The notes below the pieces were generated by a model, which did not search any database, had not been told where the DNA came from, and saw only the letters and a list, made by a program, of their open reading frames with translations. Shown here one piece after another: positions 25,701 through 32,085 of a DNA stretch of 41,127 bases. Location: positions 1 through 41,127 of the forward strand of contig NZ_WVUG01000043.1 of the NCBI RefSeq assembly GCF_017614965.1, read 5' to 3'. The first letter of the stretch is position 1; every line of letters begins with the position of its first letter. A program made the translations under genes and the position numbers. The DNA comes from Streptomyces griseorubiginosus. Its GTDB lineage: Bacteria > Actinomycetota > Actinomycetes > Streptomycetales > Streptomycetaceae.

Positions 25701-25980
25701 GCTGAACGCGGTGGCGTCGACCCTGGACGGCTTCGAGCTCTCCCGCATCGACCTGGAGCAGCGCCGCGAGGGCGACGTCCTCGGCCAGGCGCAGTCGGGC
25801 GCCCGCACCAGCCTGCGGGTGCTGGCCGTCATCGAGGACGAGGACGTCATCGCGGAGGCGAGGGAGGAGGCGGCGGCGGTCGTGGCGGCGGACCCGGAGC
25901 TCACCGACCTCCCGGCGCTGCGGACGGCGCTGGACGCCCTCCTGGACGAGGAGAGGGAGCAGTACCTGGAAAAGGGCTGA
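22759..25980 (+). CDS. recG: ATP-dependent DNA helicase RecG, interrupted by an intein
   Basis: RecG remodels stalled forks and branched DNA. The frame codes 1073 residues; without the 338-residue intein it is 735, the normal family length. The wedge/OB domain is at the N-terminus (VTVVAMVADARLHTF, LVFFGNGV). Walker A is GEVGSGK immediately before the intein and TMVALRAML immediately after it, so splicing restores GSGKT. Then follow the DEQH box (VVDEQHRFGVEQRD), MTATPIPRT, and the helicase C motifs IEVGVNVPNA and QLHQLRGRVGRG. I prefer ATG 22759 (MDLVPALEEPLKK) because a -10-like TATACG at 22729-22734 lies too close to allow ATG 22738. It heads the recG-rsmD-coaD operon. Without splicing the P-loop is broken and the helicase should be inactive. 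Confidence 0.95.
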   Translation: MDLVPALEEPLKKVLGPPTAKVMAESLGLHTVGDLLHHYPRRYEERGQLTHLAELPMDEHVTVVAMVADARLHTFASARAPRGKGQRLEVTITDGSGRLQLVFFGNGVHKPHKELLPGTRAMFAGKVSLFNRRLQLAHPAYELLRGDSEETVETWAGALIPIYPATAKLESWKIGKAIQTVLPSAQEALDPLPATLREGRGLVTLPEALLKIHQPHTKADIADARSRLKWDEAFVLQVALARRRHADAQLPAVARKPKPDGLLTAFDDRLPFTLTEGQRKVSKEIFDDLATEHPMHRLLQGEVGSGKAQPLDSLVLTPRGFRRMGDLGVGDEVVVPAGEIALVDGVFPQGERDVWRVVLSDGSSVECDDEHLWIVGTSCGWDRGQPPKVMTTREIRHDLFKANGSSKWYIPAATPVDLGDDSGLPLDPYLFGLLLGDGSFRHNLRFSTVDAEIRDALVAAVAPDCRLVPVTGSRCDYTIQLTRRSGGARNPVIQILRDLGLWGLTSHGKFIPAEFKNTSIKNRLALLQGLMDTDGTVDQNGLSISLCSASPMLADDVAWLVRSLGGRARVLPKKAAFNVSVALPDGYPPFRLTRKVERVRPRAKYNTFRRGIRTVEHVGRKPVQCISVAHPSHAYVTDNFTVTHNTMVALRAMLATVDAGGQAAMLAPTEVLAQQHHRSVVEMMGELAEGGMLGGSEHATKVVLLTGSMGTAARRQAMLDLATGEAGIVIGTHALIEDKVQFHDLGLVVVDEQHRFGVEQRDALRGKGKQPPHLLVMTATPIPRTVAMTVFGDLETSVLDQLPAGRSPIASHVVPAADKPHFLARAWERVREEVGKGHQAYVVCPRIGDEEDDPKKSGKKKSPEDEAEKRPPLAVLEVADQLAKGPLHGLRVEVLHGRMHPDDKDAVMRRFAAGDTDVLVATTVIEVGVNVPNATAMVIMDADRFGVSQLHQLRGRVGRGSAPGLCLLVTEMPEASAARQRLNAVASTLDGFELSRIDLEQRREGDVLGQAQSGARTSLRVLAVIEDEDVIAEAREEAAAVVAADPELTDLPALRTALDALLDEEREQYLEKG
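23680..24693 (+). other. Class 3-type intein with LAGLIDADG endonuclease inside RecG
   Basis: A 338-residue in-frame insertion between Lys and Thr of the RecG P-loop. Block A starts with Ala (AQPLDSLVLTPRGFRRMGDL), not Cys or Ser. Block B has His64 and Trp66 (DDEHLWIVG), block F has Cys318 (KPVQCISVAH) and block G ends in Thr336-His-Asn (FTVTHN) before the +1 Thr. Ala1 together with the Trp/Cys/Thr set is the signature of class 3 inteins, which splice through the block F cysteine. Between them lie two LAGLIDADG-like motifs, LFGLLLGDG (about 123-131, Asp130) and LLQGLMDTDG (about 219-228, Asp227), so the homing endonuclease looks complete. Codon use is visibly less GC-biased than in the exteins, suggesting later transfer. 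Confidence 0.95.
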
Positions 25981-26018
25981 GAATGAACCCGTAGCCGCCC
26001 ACGACCGAGGAACCGAAG

Positions 26019-26603
26019 ATGACCCGCGTGATCGCCGGCGCTGCCGGCGGACGTCGACTCGCCGTGCCGCCGGGCAACGGCACCCGTCCCACCTCCGACC
26101 GCGCACGCGAGGGCCTTTTCTCCACCTGGCAGTCCCTCCTCGGCGGCCCCCTCCAGGGCGAACGGGTACTGGACCTGTACGCCGGCTCAGGGGCCGTGGG
26201 CCTGGAAGCCCTCTCCCGAGGCGCGAGCCACACCCTCCTCGTCGAGGCCGACGCAAGGGCCGCCCGCGTCATCAGGGAGAACGTCAAAGCCCTCGGCCTC
26301 CCCGGCGCGGAGGTCAGGGCGGGCAAGGCCGAGCAGATCATCCAGTCGGCGCCCGCGGCCCCGTACGACCTGGTCTTCCTCGACCCCCCGTACCGTGTCA
26401 CGGACCACGATCTTCGCGAGATTCTGCTCACACTCCGCACCGAACACTGGCTCGCGCCGGAGGCTCTGGTCACCGTGGAGCGCAGCACCAGAGGCGGAGA
26501 ATTCAAGTGGCCGCAGGGCTACGAGGCGGTCAAGGCCCGTCGCTACGGCGAGGGAACGTTTTGGTACGGTCGCGCCGCCTCTACGTGCGAAGACGCACGA
26601 TGA
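26019..26603 (+). CDS. rsmD: 16S rRNA (guanine(966)-N(2))-methyltransferase RsmD
   Basis: A 194-residue SAM-dependent methyltransferase that modifies G966 of 16S rRNA in the assembling 30S subunit. It shows RVIAGAAGGRRLAVPPG, RPTSDRAREGLFSTW, the SAM-binding VLDLYAGSGAVGLEALSRGA and the catalytic DPPY in LVFLDPPYRVTD. The start is ATG at 26019 with GAGGAA at 26007-26012. It lies 38 bases behind recG and its stop is just before or overlapping the coaD start region, so the three genes form an operon, a common arrangement in actinobacteria. Confidence 0.95.
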   Translation: MTRVIAGAAGGRRLAVPPGNGTRPTSDRAREGLFSTWQSLLGGPLQGERVLDLYAGSGAVGLEALSRGASHTLLVEADARAARVIRENVKALGLPGAEVRAGKAEQIIQSAPAAPYDLVFLDPPYRVTDHDLREILLTLRTEHWLAPEALVTVERSTRGGEFKWPQGYEAVKARRYGEGTFWYGRAASTCEDAR

Positions 26604-26629
26604 CCGGACCGGAGAGCGAGGGATCACAA

Positions 26630-27109
26630 GTGCGCCGCGCCGTCTGTCCCGGGTCGTTCGACCCCATCACCAACGGACACCTCGACATCATTTCCCGCGC
26701 CTCCCGTCTGTACGACGAGGTCTACGTCGCGGTCATGATCAACAAGTCCAAGAAGGGCCTGTTCGAGATCGACGAGCGGATCGACCTGATCCGCCAGGTC
26801 ACCGCCGAGTACGGCAACGTGAGGGTCGAGGCCTTCCACGGACTCCTCGTCGACTACTGCAAGCAGCGTGACATCCCGGCCATCGTCAAGGGCCTGCGCG
26901 CCGTCAGCGACTTCGACTACGAGCTGCAGATGGCCCAGATGAACAACGGCCTGTCCGGCGTGGAGACGCTCTTCGTGCCGACGAACCCCACCTACAGCTT
27001 CCTCTCCTCCTCCCTCGTCAAGGAGGTCGCGACCTGGGGAGGCGACGTCTCCCACCTCGTGCCGCCGACCGTCCTCGAAGCCCTGAACGCGCGCCTCCGC
27101 CAGGACTGA
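26630..27109 (+). CDS. coaD: Phosphopantetheine adenylyltransferase
   Basis: A 159-residue enzyme that adenylates 4'-phosphopantetheine to dephospho-CoA. The nucleotidyltransferase motif is RAVCPGSFDPITNGHLDII (with T/HXGH), and GLRAVSDFDYELQMAQMN and NPTYSFLSSSLVKEVA are the family signatures. I chose GTG at 26630 (VRRAVCPGSF) because it gives the usual length and GAGGGA lies 7 bases upstream. An ATG at 26600, overlapping the rsmD stop as ATGA, would add ten residues (MTGPESEGSQ) and is possible. It ends the recG operon. Confidence 0.95.
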   Translation: MRRAVCPGSFDPITNGHLDIISRASRLYDEVYVAVMINKSKKGLFEIDERIDLIRQVTAEYGNVRVEAFHGLLVDYCKQRDIPAIVKGLRAVSDFDYELQMAQMNNGLSGVETLFVPTNPTYSFLSSSLVKEVATWGGDVSHLVPPTVLEALNARLRQD

Positions 27110-27167
27110 TGGGGCTACAGTCGTCCCGTCCGTCTCCAACACATCGGTAGAGAGTGGCGAGCACACG

Positions 27168-28220
27168 GTGGACGTGCAGAAGAAGCTCGACGAGATCGTC
27201 GCGGCGGTCTCCAGTGCCCGGTCGATGCCCATGTCGGCGTCGTGCGTGGTCAACCGCGCGGAACTGCTCGCGATGCTCGAAGAGGTCCGCGCGGCCCTGC
27301 CCGACTCCCTGGCCCAGGCGCAGGAGCTGATCGGCGGCCGGGAGGAGATGGTCGAGCAGGCCCGCCAGGAGGCCGAGCGGATCATCCAGGGCGCGCACGC
27401 CGAGCGCGGCTCGCTGATCTCCGACACAGAGATCGCCCGCCGCTCCCAGGCCGAGGCCGACCGGATCCTGAGCGAGGCCCGCCGGGAGGCGGAGGAGGTC
27501 CGCGCCGAGGCCGACGACTACGTGGACTCCAAGCTCGCCAACTTCGAGGTCGTCCTCACCAAGACCCTGGGCTCCGTCGGCCGCGGCCGCGAGAAGCTGC
27601 TGGGCACCGGCCCGGGCCTGGACGAGCAGGGCTACGAGGACGAGGACGCCCCCGAGCGCAGCCACGACCCGGAGACCCTGCGCAAGGACGCCGACGCCTA
27701 CGTCGACGCCAAGCTGGGCGCCTTCGAGGCGGTCCTCGCCAAGACGCTGGAGGCGGTCGGCAAGGGGCGCGCCAAGCTGCACGGCCGCATCGCCACCGAC
27801 GACCTCGGCGCCCTCGCCGACGACACCACGTCCTTCCAGCACTCCAGCGACGCCGACTACCTGGCCGACCTCGCCGCGCTCTCCCAGCAGGAGAACTCCG
27901 CCGAGCAGCAACAGCCGCAGCAGTACGACCAGCAGCCGGCCTACGGCTACCAGCAGACGGACACCTACGCCGCGGCCGGCTACCAGCAGCAGACGTACGG
28001 CCAGCAGGACGCGTACGGCTACCAGCAGGCCGACCCCTATGCGTACCAGGGCTACGACGCCCAGCAGCAGGCCTCGTACGACCCGAACCAGGTCCAGCAG
28101 CACCAGTCGCAGCAGCACCAGCCGCAGCAGTCGTACGCCCTGGACGAGACCAGCCTCTTCGACACCGGCATGATCACGCCGGAGCAGTTGAGGGCCTACG
28201 AGCAGGGCCGCGGCCAGTAA
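27168..28220 (+). CDS. DivIVA-like coiled-coil protein with Gln/Tyr-rich tail
   Basis: A 350-residue protein, usually annotated as cell division initiation (DivIVA-like) in this locus. Residues about 40-115 are a strongly charged coiled coil (QARQEAERIIQGAHAERG). Two similar modules follow: about 115-145 (ADDYVDSKLANFEVVL) and about 174-204 (ADAYVDAKLGAFEAVL), evidence of an internal duplication. Residues about 245-324 are rich in Gln, Tyr, Ala and Asp with repeated YGYQQ and QQQ, like a prion-like disordered domain. A short conserved end, TSLFDTGMITPEQLRAYEQG, caps it. The start is GTG at 27168. No catalytic or membrane motif is present. A role in polar growth or division scaffolding is inference. 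Confidence 0.85.
   Translation: MDVQKKLDEIVAAVSSARSMPMSASCVVNRAELLAMLEEVRAALPDSLAQAQELIGGREEMVEQARQEAERIIQGAHAERGSLISDTEIARRSQAEADRILSEARREAEEVRAEADDYVDSKLANFEVVLTKTLGSVGRGREKLLGTGPGLDEQGYEDEDAPERSHDPETLRKDADAYVDAKLGAFEAVLAKTLEAVGKGRAKLHGRIATDDLGALADDTTSFQHSSDADYLADLAALSQQENSAEQQQPQQYDQQPAYGYQQTDTYAAAGYQQQTYGQQDAYGYQQADPYAYQGYDAQQQASYDPNQVQQHQSQQHQPQQSYALDETSLFDTGMITPEQLRAYEQGRGQ
27903..28138 (+). repeat. Low-complexity CAG/TAC-rich repeat coding the Gln/Tyr tail
   Basis: Dense CAGCAG runs alternate with TAC codons (YGYQQ, TYAAAGYQQQTYGQQ). The frame is intact. This is the most Gln- and Tyr-rich coding stretch in the window and is probably variable in length. Confidence 0.75.
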
Positions 28221-28232
28221 GGGACCACCGGA

Positions 28233-28262
28233 TTGGGCCGTGAGCGAAAGGTCCAGTATCCT
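28233..28262 (+). promoter_or_regulatory. Candidate promoter of yceD-rpmF-rnc-mutM
   Basis: TTGGGC (28233-28238) and TATCCT (28257-28262) are spaced by 18 bases, about 90 bases before yceD. This is a good HrdB-like match in the only sizeable gap before the operon. Confidence 0.5.
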
Positions 28263-28352
28263 GGCTCTTCGGTCGCGCGTACGTCCGCGATCAACGCTGC
28301 CCGGGGACACCGCAGGGCGGCGTCCCTCTGAGCTCAGAAGATCGAAAGCAGG

Positions 28353-28997
28353 ATGGCTCCCAACGCTCGCCTCGACCACCGCAACCCCCTCGTGTTCGAC
28401 ACGCACGAGCTGGGTCGCCGTCCCGGTGCGCTGCAGCGGCTGTCCCGCACGGTCGACGCCCCCAAGGACTTCGGTATCCAGGGGGTCGTCGGAGTGCCGG
28501 AAGGCGCTCCGGTGGAGCTCGAACTCCGGCTCGAGTCGGTCATGGAAGGGGTGCTTGTCACAGGCACCGCCCGTGCACAGGCCGAGGGGGAGTGCGTAAG
28601 GTGTCTGGAGCCGCTTCAGCTCGACGTCGAAGCGGACTTCCAGGAGATGTTCTCGTACCCTGACGCCGACGACCGGGGCCGCCCCAAGGCGGAGCCGGCC
28701 GACGACGCCGAGGAAGACGAGGACAGGCTCTTCATCGAGGACGGCCTGTTCGACCTCGAGCCCGTGCTGCGCGATGCGGTGGTGCTCGCACTGCCGATGC
28801 AGCCGGTGTGCCAGGAAGACTGCCCGGGTCTGTGCTCCGAGTGCGGAGCGCGGCTGGCGGACGACCCGGACCACCACCACGACGCCGTCGACATCCGTTG
28901 GGCGGCACTGCAGGGACTCGCCGAAACCATGACGGACGGCGAGAAGGACGAGATGAGCGGCGCCGAAGCGGGCGTCGACGAGAAGCAGGAGAAGTAG
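28353..28997 (+). CDS. YceD/DUF177 family protein
   Basis: A 214-residue protein of the YceD (DUF177) family, which is linked to 23S rRNA or 50S accumulation and nearly always lies just before rpmF. It contains [21 protein letters not shown] and a C-terminal [13 protein letters not shown] cluster that may bind zinc. A strongly acidic insert ([15 protein letters not shown]) sits near residues 114-128. The start is ATG at 28353 with AAAGCAGG upstream. rpmF follows after 2 bases, so expression is coupled to L32. Confidence 0.93.
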   Translation: MAPNARLDHRNPLVFDTHELGRRPGALQRLSRTVDAPKDFGIQGVVGVPEGAPVELELRLESVMEGVLVTGTARAQAEGECVRCLEPLQLDVEADFQEMFSYPDADDRGRPKAEPADDAEEDEDRLFIEDGLFDLEPVLRDAVVLALPMQPVCQEDCPGLCSECGARLADDPDHHHDAVDIRWAALQGLAETMTDGEKDEMSGAEAGVDEKQEK

Positions 28998-28999
28998 CC

Positions 29000-29173
29000 G
29001 TGGCTGTTCCGAAGCGGAAGATGTCGCGCAGCAACACGCGCCACCGCCGGTCGCAGTGGAAGGCTGCGGTCCCCACCCTGGTTGCGTGCGAGCGCTGCCA
29101 CGAGCCCAAGCAGCAGCACATCGCGTGCCCGTCTTGCGGCACCTACAACAAGCGCCAGGTCCTCGAGGTCTGA
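29000..29173 (+). CDS. rpmF: 50S ribosomal protein L32
   Basis: A 57-residue ribosomal protein. It begins (V/M)[20 protein letters not shown] and has a zinc ribbon, CERC and CPSC, in [21 protein letters not shown]; this is the zinc-containing form. The start is GTG at 29000, 2 bases after the yceD stop. rnc begins 19 bases after its own stop. It is part of the yceD-rpmF-rnc-mutM unit. Confidence 0.97.
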   Translation: MAVPKRKMSRSNTRHRRSQWKAAVPTLVACERCHEPKQQHIACPSCGTYNKRQVLEV

Positions 29174-29192
29174 GCGGCTGGTGAGAGGCACC

Positions 29193-30032
29193 GTGTCCAC
29201 TGCCAAGAAGGCGGATGACGCCAAGGCGGACCCGTCCGCCAAGAAGAAAGCGGACAACACGGCCTCGTCCCACACGCTTCTGGAAGGGCGGCTCGGGTAC
29301 AAGCTCGAGTCCGCCCTTCTGGTGCGTGCGCTGACCCACCGTTCCTACGCGTACGAGAACGGCGGTCTGCCGACCAATGAGCGGCTGGAGTTCCTCGGGG
29401 ACTCCGTGCTCGGTCTCGTGGTCACGGACACGCTGTACAACACCCACCCCGACCTGCCCGAGGGCCAACTGGCCAAGCTGCGGGCCGCGGTGGTCAACTC
29501 GCGTGCGCTGGCGGAGGTCGGTCGCGGCCTGGAACTCGGCTCCTTCATCCGGCTCGGCCGGGGTGAAGAGGGCACGGGCGGCCGGGACAAGGCGTCCATC
29601 CTCGCCGACACCCTGGAAGCGGTGATCGGCGCGGTCTATCTCGACCAGGGCCTCGACGCGGCCTCCGAACTGGTGCACCGCCTGTTCGACCCGCTGATCG
29701 AGAAGTCCTCGAACCTCGGTGCCGGCCTGGACTGGAAGACCAGTCTCCAGGAGCTCACCGCGACCGAAGGGCTCGGTGTCCCCGAGTACCTGGTCACGGA
29801 GACCGGCCCCGACCACGAGAAGACCTTCACTGCTGCCGCCCGCGTCGGAGGCGTCTCGTACGGCACCGGCACCGGCCGCAGCAAGAAGGAGGCGGAGCAG
29901 CAGGCCGCCGAGTCCGCCTGGCGGTCCATCCGGGCCGCCGCGGACGAGCGCGCCGCGAAGGCGGCGGCCGAGAAGGCCGCCCTGGACGGCGACGGCGACG
30001 GCGACGAAGGCCCGACCTCCGTCTCTGCCTGA
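29193..30032 (+). CDS. rnc: Ribonuclease III (AbsB)
   Basis: A 279-residue double-strand-specific endonuclease for rRNA and mRNA processing. The catalytic domain carries [18 protein letters not shown] (acidic Mg site) and [18 protein letters not shown], and a dsRNA-binding domain follows ([11 protein letters not shown] through [14 protein letters not shown]). A Lys/Ala-rich N-terminal extension (about 25 residues) and an Asp/Gly-rich C-terminal tail flank the core. In S. coelicolor this gene is absB, needed for antibiotic production. I chose GTG 29193 because GAGAGG lies just upstream; GTG 29181 would add four residues. Confidence 0.95.
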   Translation: MSTAKKADDAKADPSAKKKADNTASSHTLLEGRLGYKLESALLVRALTHRSYAYENGGLPTNERLEFLGDSVLGLVVTDTLYNTHPDLPEGQLAKLRAAVVNSRALAEVGRGLELGSFIRLGRGEEGTGGRDKASILADTLEAVIGAVYLDQGLDAASELVHRLFDPLIEKSSNLGAGLDWKTSLQELTATEGLGVPEYLVTETGPDHEKTFTAAARVGGVSYGTGTGRSKKEAEQQAAESAWRSIRAAADERAAKAAAEKAALDGDGDGDEGPTSVSA

Positions 30033-30045
30033 CGAACAGCGCGTC

Positions 30046-30082
30046 CCGAGCGCCTGTCCCGCACACCGGGGCGGGCGCTCGG
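30046..30082 (+). other. Long hairpin between rnc and mutM
   Basis: CCGAGCGCC (30046-30054) pairs with GGCGCTCGG (30074-30082), and an inner CCC/GGG can extend it. There is no T-tract. It could attenuate mutM, or be a processing site for the RNase III encoded just upstream. Confidence 0.6.
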
Positions 30083-30111
30083 CTCATCCACAGTCCGGTA
30101 CGGGAGTCGTC

Positions 30112-30972
30112 ATGCCCGAGTTGCCCGAGGTCGAGGTCGTCCGGCGCGGCCTGGAGCGGTGGGTCGCCCACCGTGTCGTCGCCGACGCCGAGGTGCTGCA
30201 CCCGCGTGCCGTGCGGCGTCACATCGCGGGCGCCGACGACTTCGCGCACCGGCTCAAGGGCCACCGGGTCGGCGTCCCGAGCCGCCGCGGCAAGTATCTG
30301 TGGCTGCCCCTGGAGGACACCCGCCAGTCGATCCTGGCGCACCTCGGCATGAGCGGACAGCTGCTGGTCCAGCCGGCCACGGCCCCCGACGAGAAGCACC
30401 TGCGCATCCGCGTCCGCTTCGCCGACGCTCTCGGGACGGAACTCCGCTTCGTCGACCAACGCACCTTCGGCGGGCTGTCGTTGCACGACAACACCCCCGA
30501 GGGTCTGCCCGACGTCATCGCACACATCGCCCGCGACCCCCTCGACCCGCTGTTCGACGAGGAGGCCTTCCACCAGGCGCTGCGCCGCAAGCGGACCACC
30601 ATCAAACGGGCCCTGCTGGACCAGTCGTTGATCAGCGGGGTCGGCAACATCTACGCGGACGAGGCCCTTTGGCGGGCCCGCGTCCACTACGAACGCCCCA
30701 CCGCCGGCTTCACCCGACCGCGCACGGCCGAACTCCTCGGCCACGTACGGGATGTGATGAACGCGGCCCTCGCCGTCGGCGGCACCAGCTTCGACAGCCT
30801 GTACGTCAACGTCAACGGGGAGTCCGGCTACTTCGACCGGTCCCTCGACGCGTACGGCCGTGAGGGTCTGCCGTGCAAGAGGTGCGGTACGCCCATGCGC
30901 AGGCGTCCCTGGATGAACCGGTCCAGCTATTTCTGCCCGAAGTGTCAGAGGGCGCCGCGCGTGGCGTCGTAA
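30112..30972 (+). CDS. mutM: Formamidopyrimidine-DNA glycosylase
   Basis: A 286-residue base-excision repair enzyme that removes 8-oxoguanine and formamidopyrimidines. The N-terminal [16 protein letters not shown] supplies the catalytic Pro and Glu, [11 protein letters not shown] and [17 protein letters not shown] are family motifs, and the C-terminal zinc finger has CKRC and CPKC. The start is ATG at 30112. It is the last gene of the rnc operon. Its final 28 bases overlap the 3' end of the convergent HxlR regulator gene, so the two messages are complementary at their ends. Confidence 0.95.
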   Translation: MPELPEVEVVRRGLERWVAHRVVADAEVLHPRAVRRHIAGADDFAHRLKGHRVGVPSRRGKYLWLPLEDTRQSILAHLGMSGQLLVQPATAPDEKHLRIRVRFADALGTELRFVDQRTFGGLSLHDNTPEGLPDVIAHIARDPLDPLFDEEAFHQALRRKRTTIKRALLDQSLISGVGNIYADEALWRARVHYERPTAGFTRPRTAELLGHVRDVMNAALAVGGTSFDSLYVNVNGESGYFDRSLDAYGREGLPCKRCGTPMRRRPWMNRSSYFCPKCQRAPRVAS

Positions 30973-31346
30973 CGCTCGCGGGCCGTGAGGACGTCGTTCA
31001 TGCGGCCCTCCACCAGGTGGATCAGGTCCAGCAGCCGCTCGGCGACCTGGCGGCCGAGCGGGGTCAGTTCGTAGTCCACGCGGGGCGGGTTGGTCGGCTG
31101 GGCCTCGCGGTGCACCAGGCCGTCGCGCTCCAGTGCGTGCAGGGTCTGGGAGAGCATCTTCTCGCTCACGCCGTCGACCCGGCGGCGCAGCTCGTTGAAG
31201 CGCAGCGAACCCTCGTACAGCGCGCCCAGCGTGAGTGAGCCCCAGCGTCCCGTGACGTGTTCGAGGGTGCCGCGCGAGGGACACGCCTTGGCGAACACAT
31301 TGAACGGGAGGTCGTGCGCCGACGGGCGCTCCTGCGTGCTGTCCAT
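30945..31346 (-). CDS. HxlR-family transcriptional regulator, probably redox-sensing
   Basis: A 133-residue winged-helix protein. The HxlR pattern is clear: [21 protein letters not shown], then [22 protein letters not shown] and the wing [15 protein letters not shown]. Cys22 lies where YodB/QorR-type members have their single redox or electrophile-sensing cysteine. The start is ATG at 31346. It is divergent from a flavoprotein gene with a palindromic site between them, so it probably represses that gene and itself until quinones or electrophiles modify Cys22. The overlap with mutM at the 3' end suggests a fairly recent insertion here. Confidence 0.9.
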   Translation of the reverse strand: MDSTQERPSAHDLPFNVFAKACPSRGTLEHVTGRWGSLTLGALYEGSLRFNELRRRVDGVSEKMLSQTLHALERDGLVHREAQPTNPPRVDYELTPLGRQVAERLLDLIHLVEGRMNDVLTARERYDATRGAL

Positions 31347-31370
31347 AGCACAAGCGTACTCGAACGCAGC

Positions 31371-31406
31371 GCTAACCAACAGGTTGCACTAACCATAAGT
31401 TAGTGC
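31371..31406. promoter_or_regulatory. Probable HxlR operator
   Basis: A perfect inverted repeat GCACTAAC (31386-31393) and GTTAGTGC (31399-31406) with a CATAA centre, and an adjoining imperfect repeat GCTAACC...GGTTGC (31371-31387). It lies between the divergent hxlR-type and flavoprotein genes, where autoregulating HxlR proteins usually bind. Confidence 0.7.
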
Positions 31407-31450
31407 TTTCCTTTCGTCATCGCCGATGAGCTGGTCATTGGCCATGAACG

Positions 31451-31491
31451 CTCATCGACTCTCATCCACGCTCATCCCAGGAGTACTCATC
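31451..31491 (+). repeat. Regularly spaced CTCATC repeats in the flavoprotein leader
   Basis: CTCATC occurs at 31451, 31461 and 31471, exactly ten bases apart, and again at 31486 touching the start codon. The ten-base period equals about one helical turn. Confidence 0.75.
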
Positions 31492-32073
31492 GTGACCACC
31501 CCCGTTGTCTCCATCGCCTACCACTCCGGCTACGGCCACACCGCGGTGCTCGCGGAGGCCGTCCGCGCCGGTGCCGTCGAGGCGGGTGCCGAGGTGCACC
31601 TGATCAACGTCGACGAGATCACCGACGAGCAGTGGGCGCTGCTGGACGGCTCGGACGCCATCGTCTTCGGCTCGCCGACCTACATGGGCACCGCTTCCGG
31701 CGCCTTCCATGTCTTCGCCGAGGCGTCCTCGAAGCGCTGGTTCGGGCAGGACTGGAAGGACAAGCTGGCGGCCGGCTTCACCAACTCCGGCTCCAAGAGC
31801 GGCGACAAGCTGCACACCCTGCAGTTCTTCCAGATCCTCGCCGGCCAGCACGGCATGCACTGGGTCAACCTCGGGCTGCACCCCGGCTGGAACAACAGCG
31901 AGGGCAGCGAGCACGACCTCAACCGCCTCGGCGTCTTCGCGGGCGCGGCCGCCCAGACCAACGTCGACGAGGGCCCGGACGCCGTCCACAAGGCGGACAT
32001 CCAGACCGCCGAGCACCTGGGGCGCCGGGTGACGGAGACAGCACGGGTCTTCCTGCTGGGCCGCGCCGCCTGA
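31492..32073 (+). CDS. Flavodoxin-fold NAD(P)H-dependent reductase (WrbA-like)
   Basis: A 193-residue FMN-binding flavodoxin-fold protein. The opening VVSIAYHSGYGHTAVLAEAV is the phosphate-binding loop, FGSPTYMGTASGAFHVF the ring-binding loop, and FTNSGSKSGDKLHTLQFF a further conserved part. WrbA-type proteins are NAD(P)H quinone reductases that detoxify quinones by two-electron reduction. GTG at 31492 is chosen because CAGGAG (31478-31483) sits 8 bases upstream; longer upstream starts read through the CTCATC repeats. Control by the divergent HxlR regulator is likely. Confidence 0.88.
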   Translation: MTTPVVSIAYHSGYGHTAVLAEAVRAGAVEAGAEVHLINVDEITDEQWALLDGSDAIVFGSPTYMGTASGAFHVFAEASSKRWFGQDWKDKLAAGFTNSGSKSGDKLHTLQFFQILAGQHGMHWVNLGLHPGWNNSEGSEHDLNRLGVFAGAAAQTNVDEGPDAVHKADIQTAEHLGRRVTETARVFLLGRAA

Positions 32074-32085
32074 ACCTCGCAGCGT

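Noticed and set aside
22759..25980. RecG as a pseudogene or fusion because it is far too long
   Set aside because: The extra 338 residues are one in-frame block with intein motifs at both ends, and the exteins join to a perfect P-loop.
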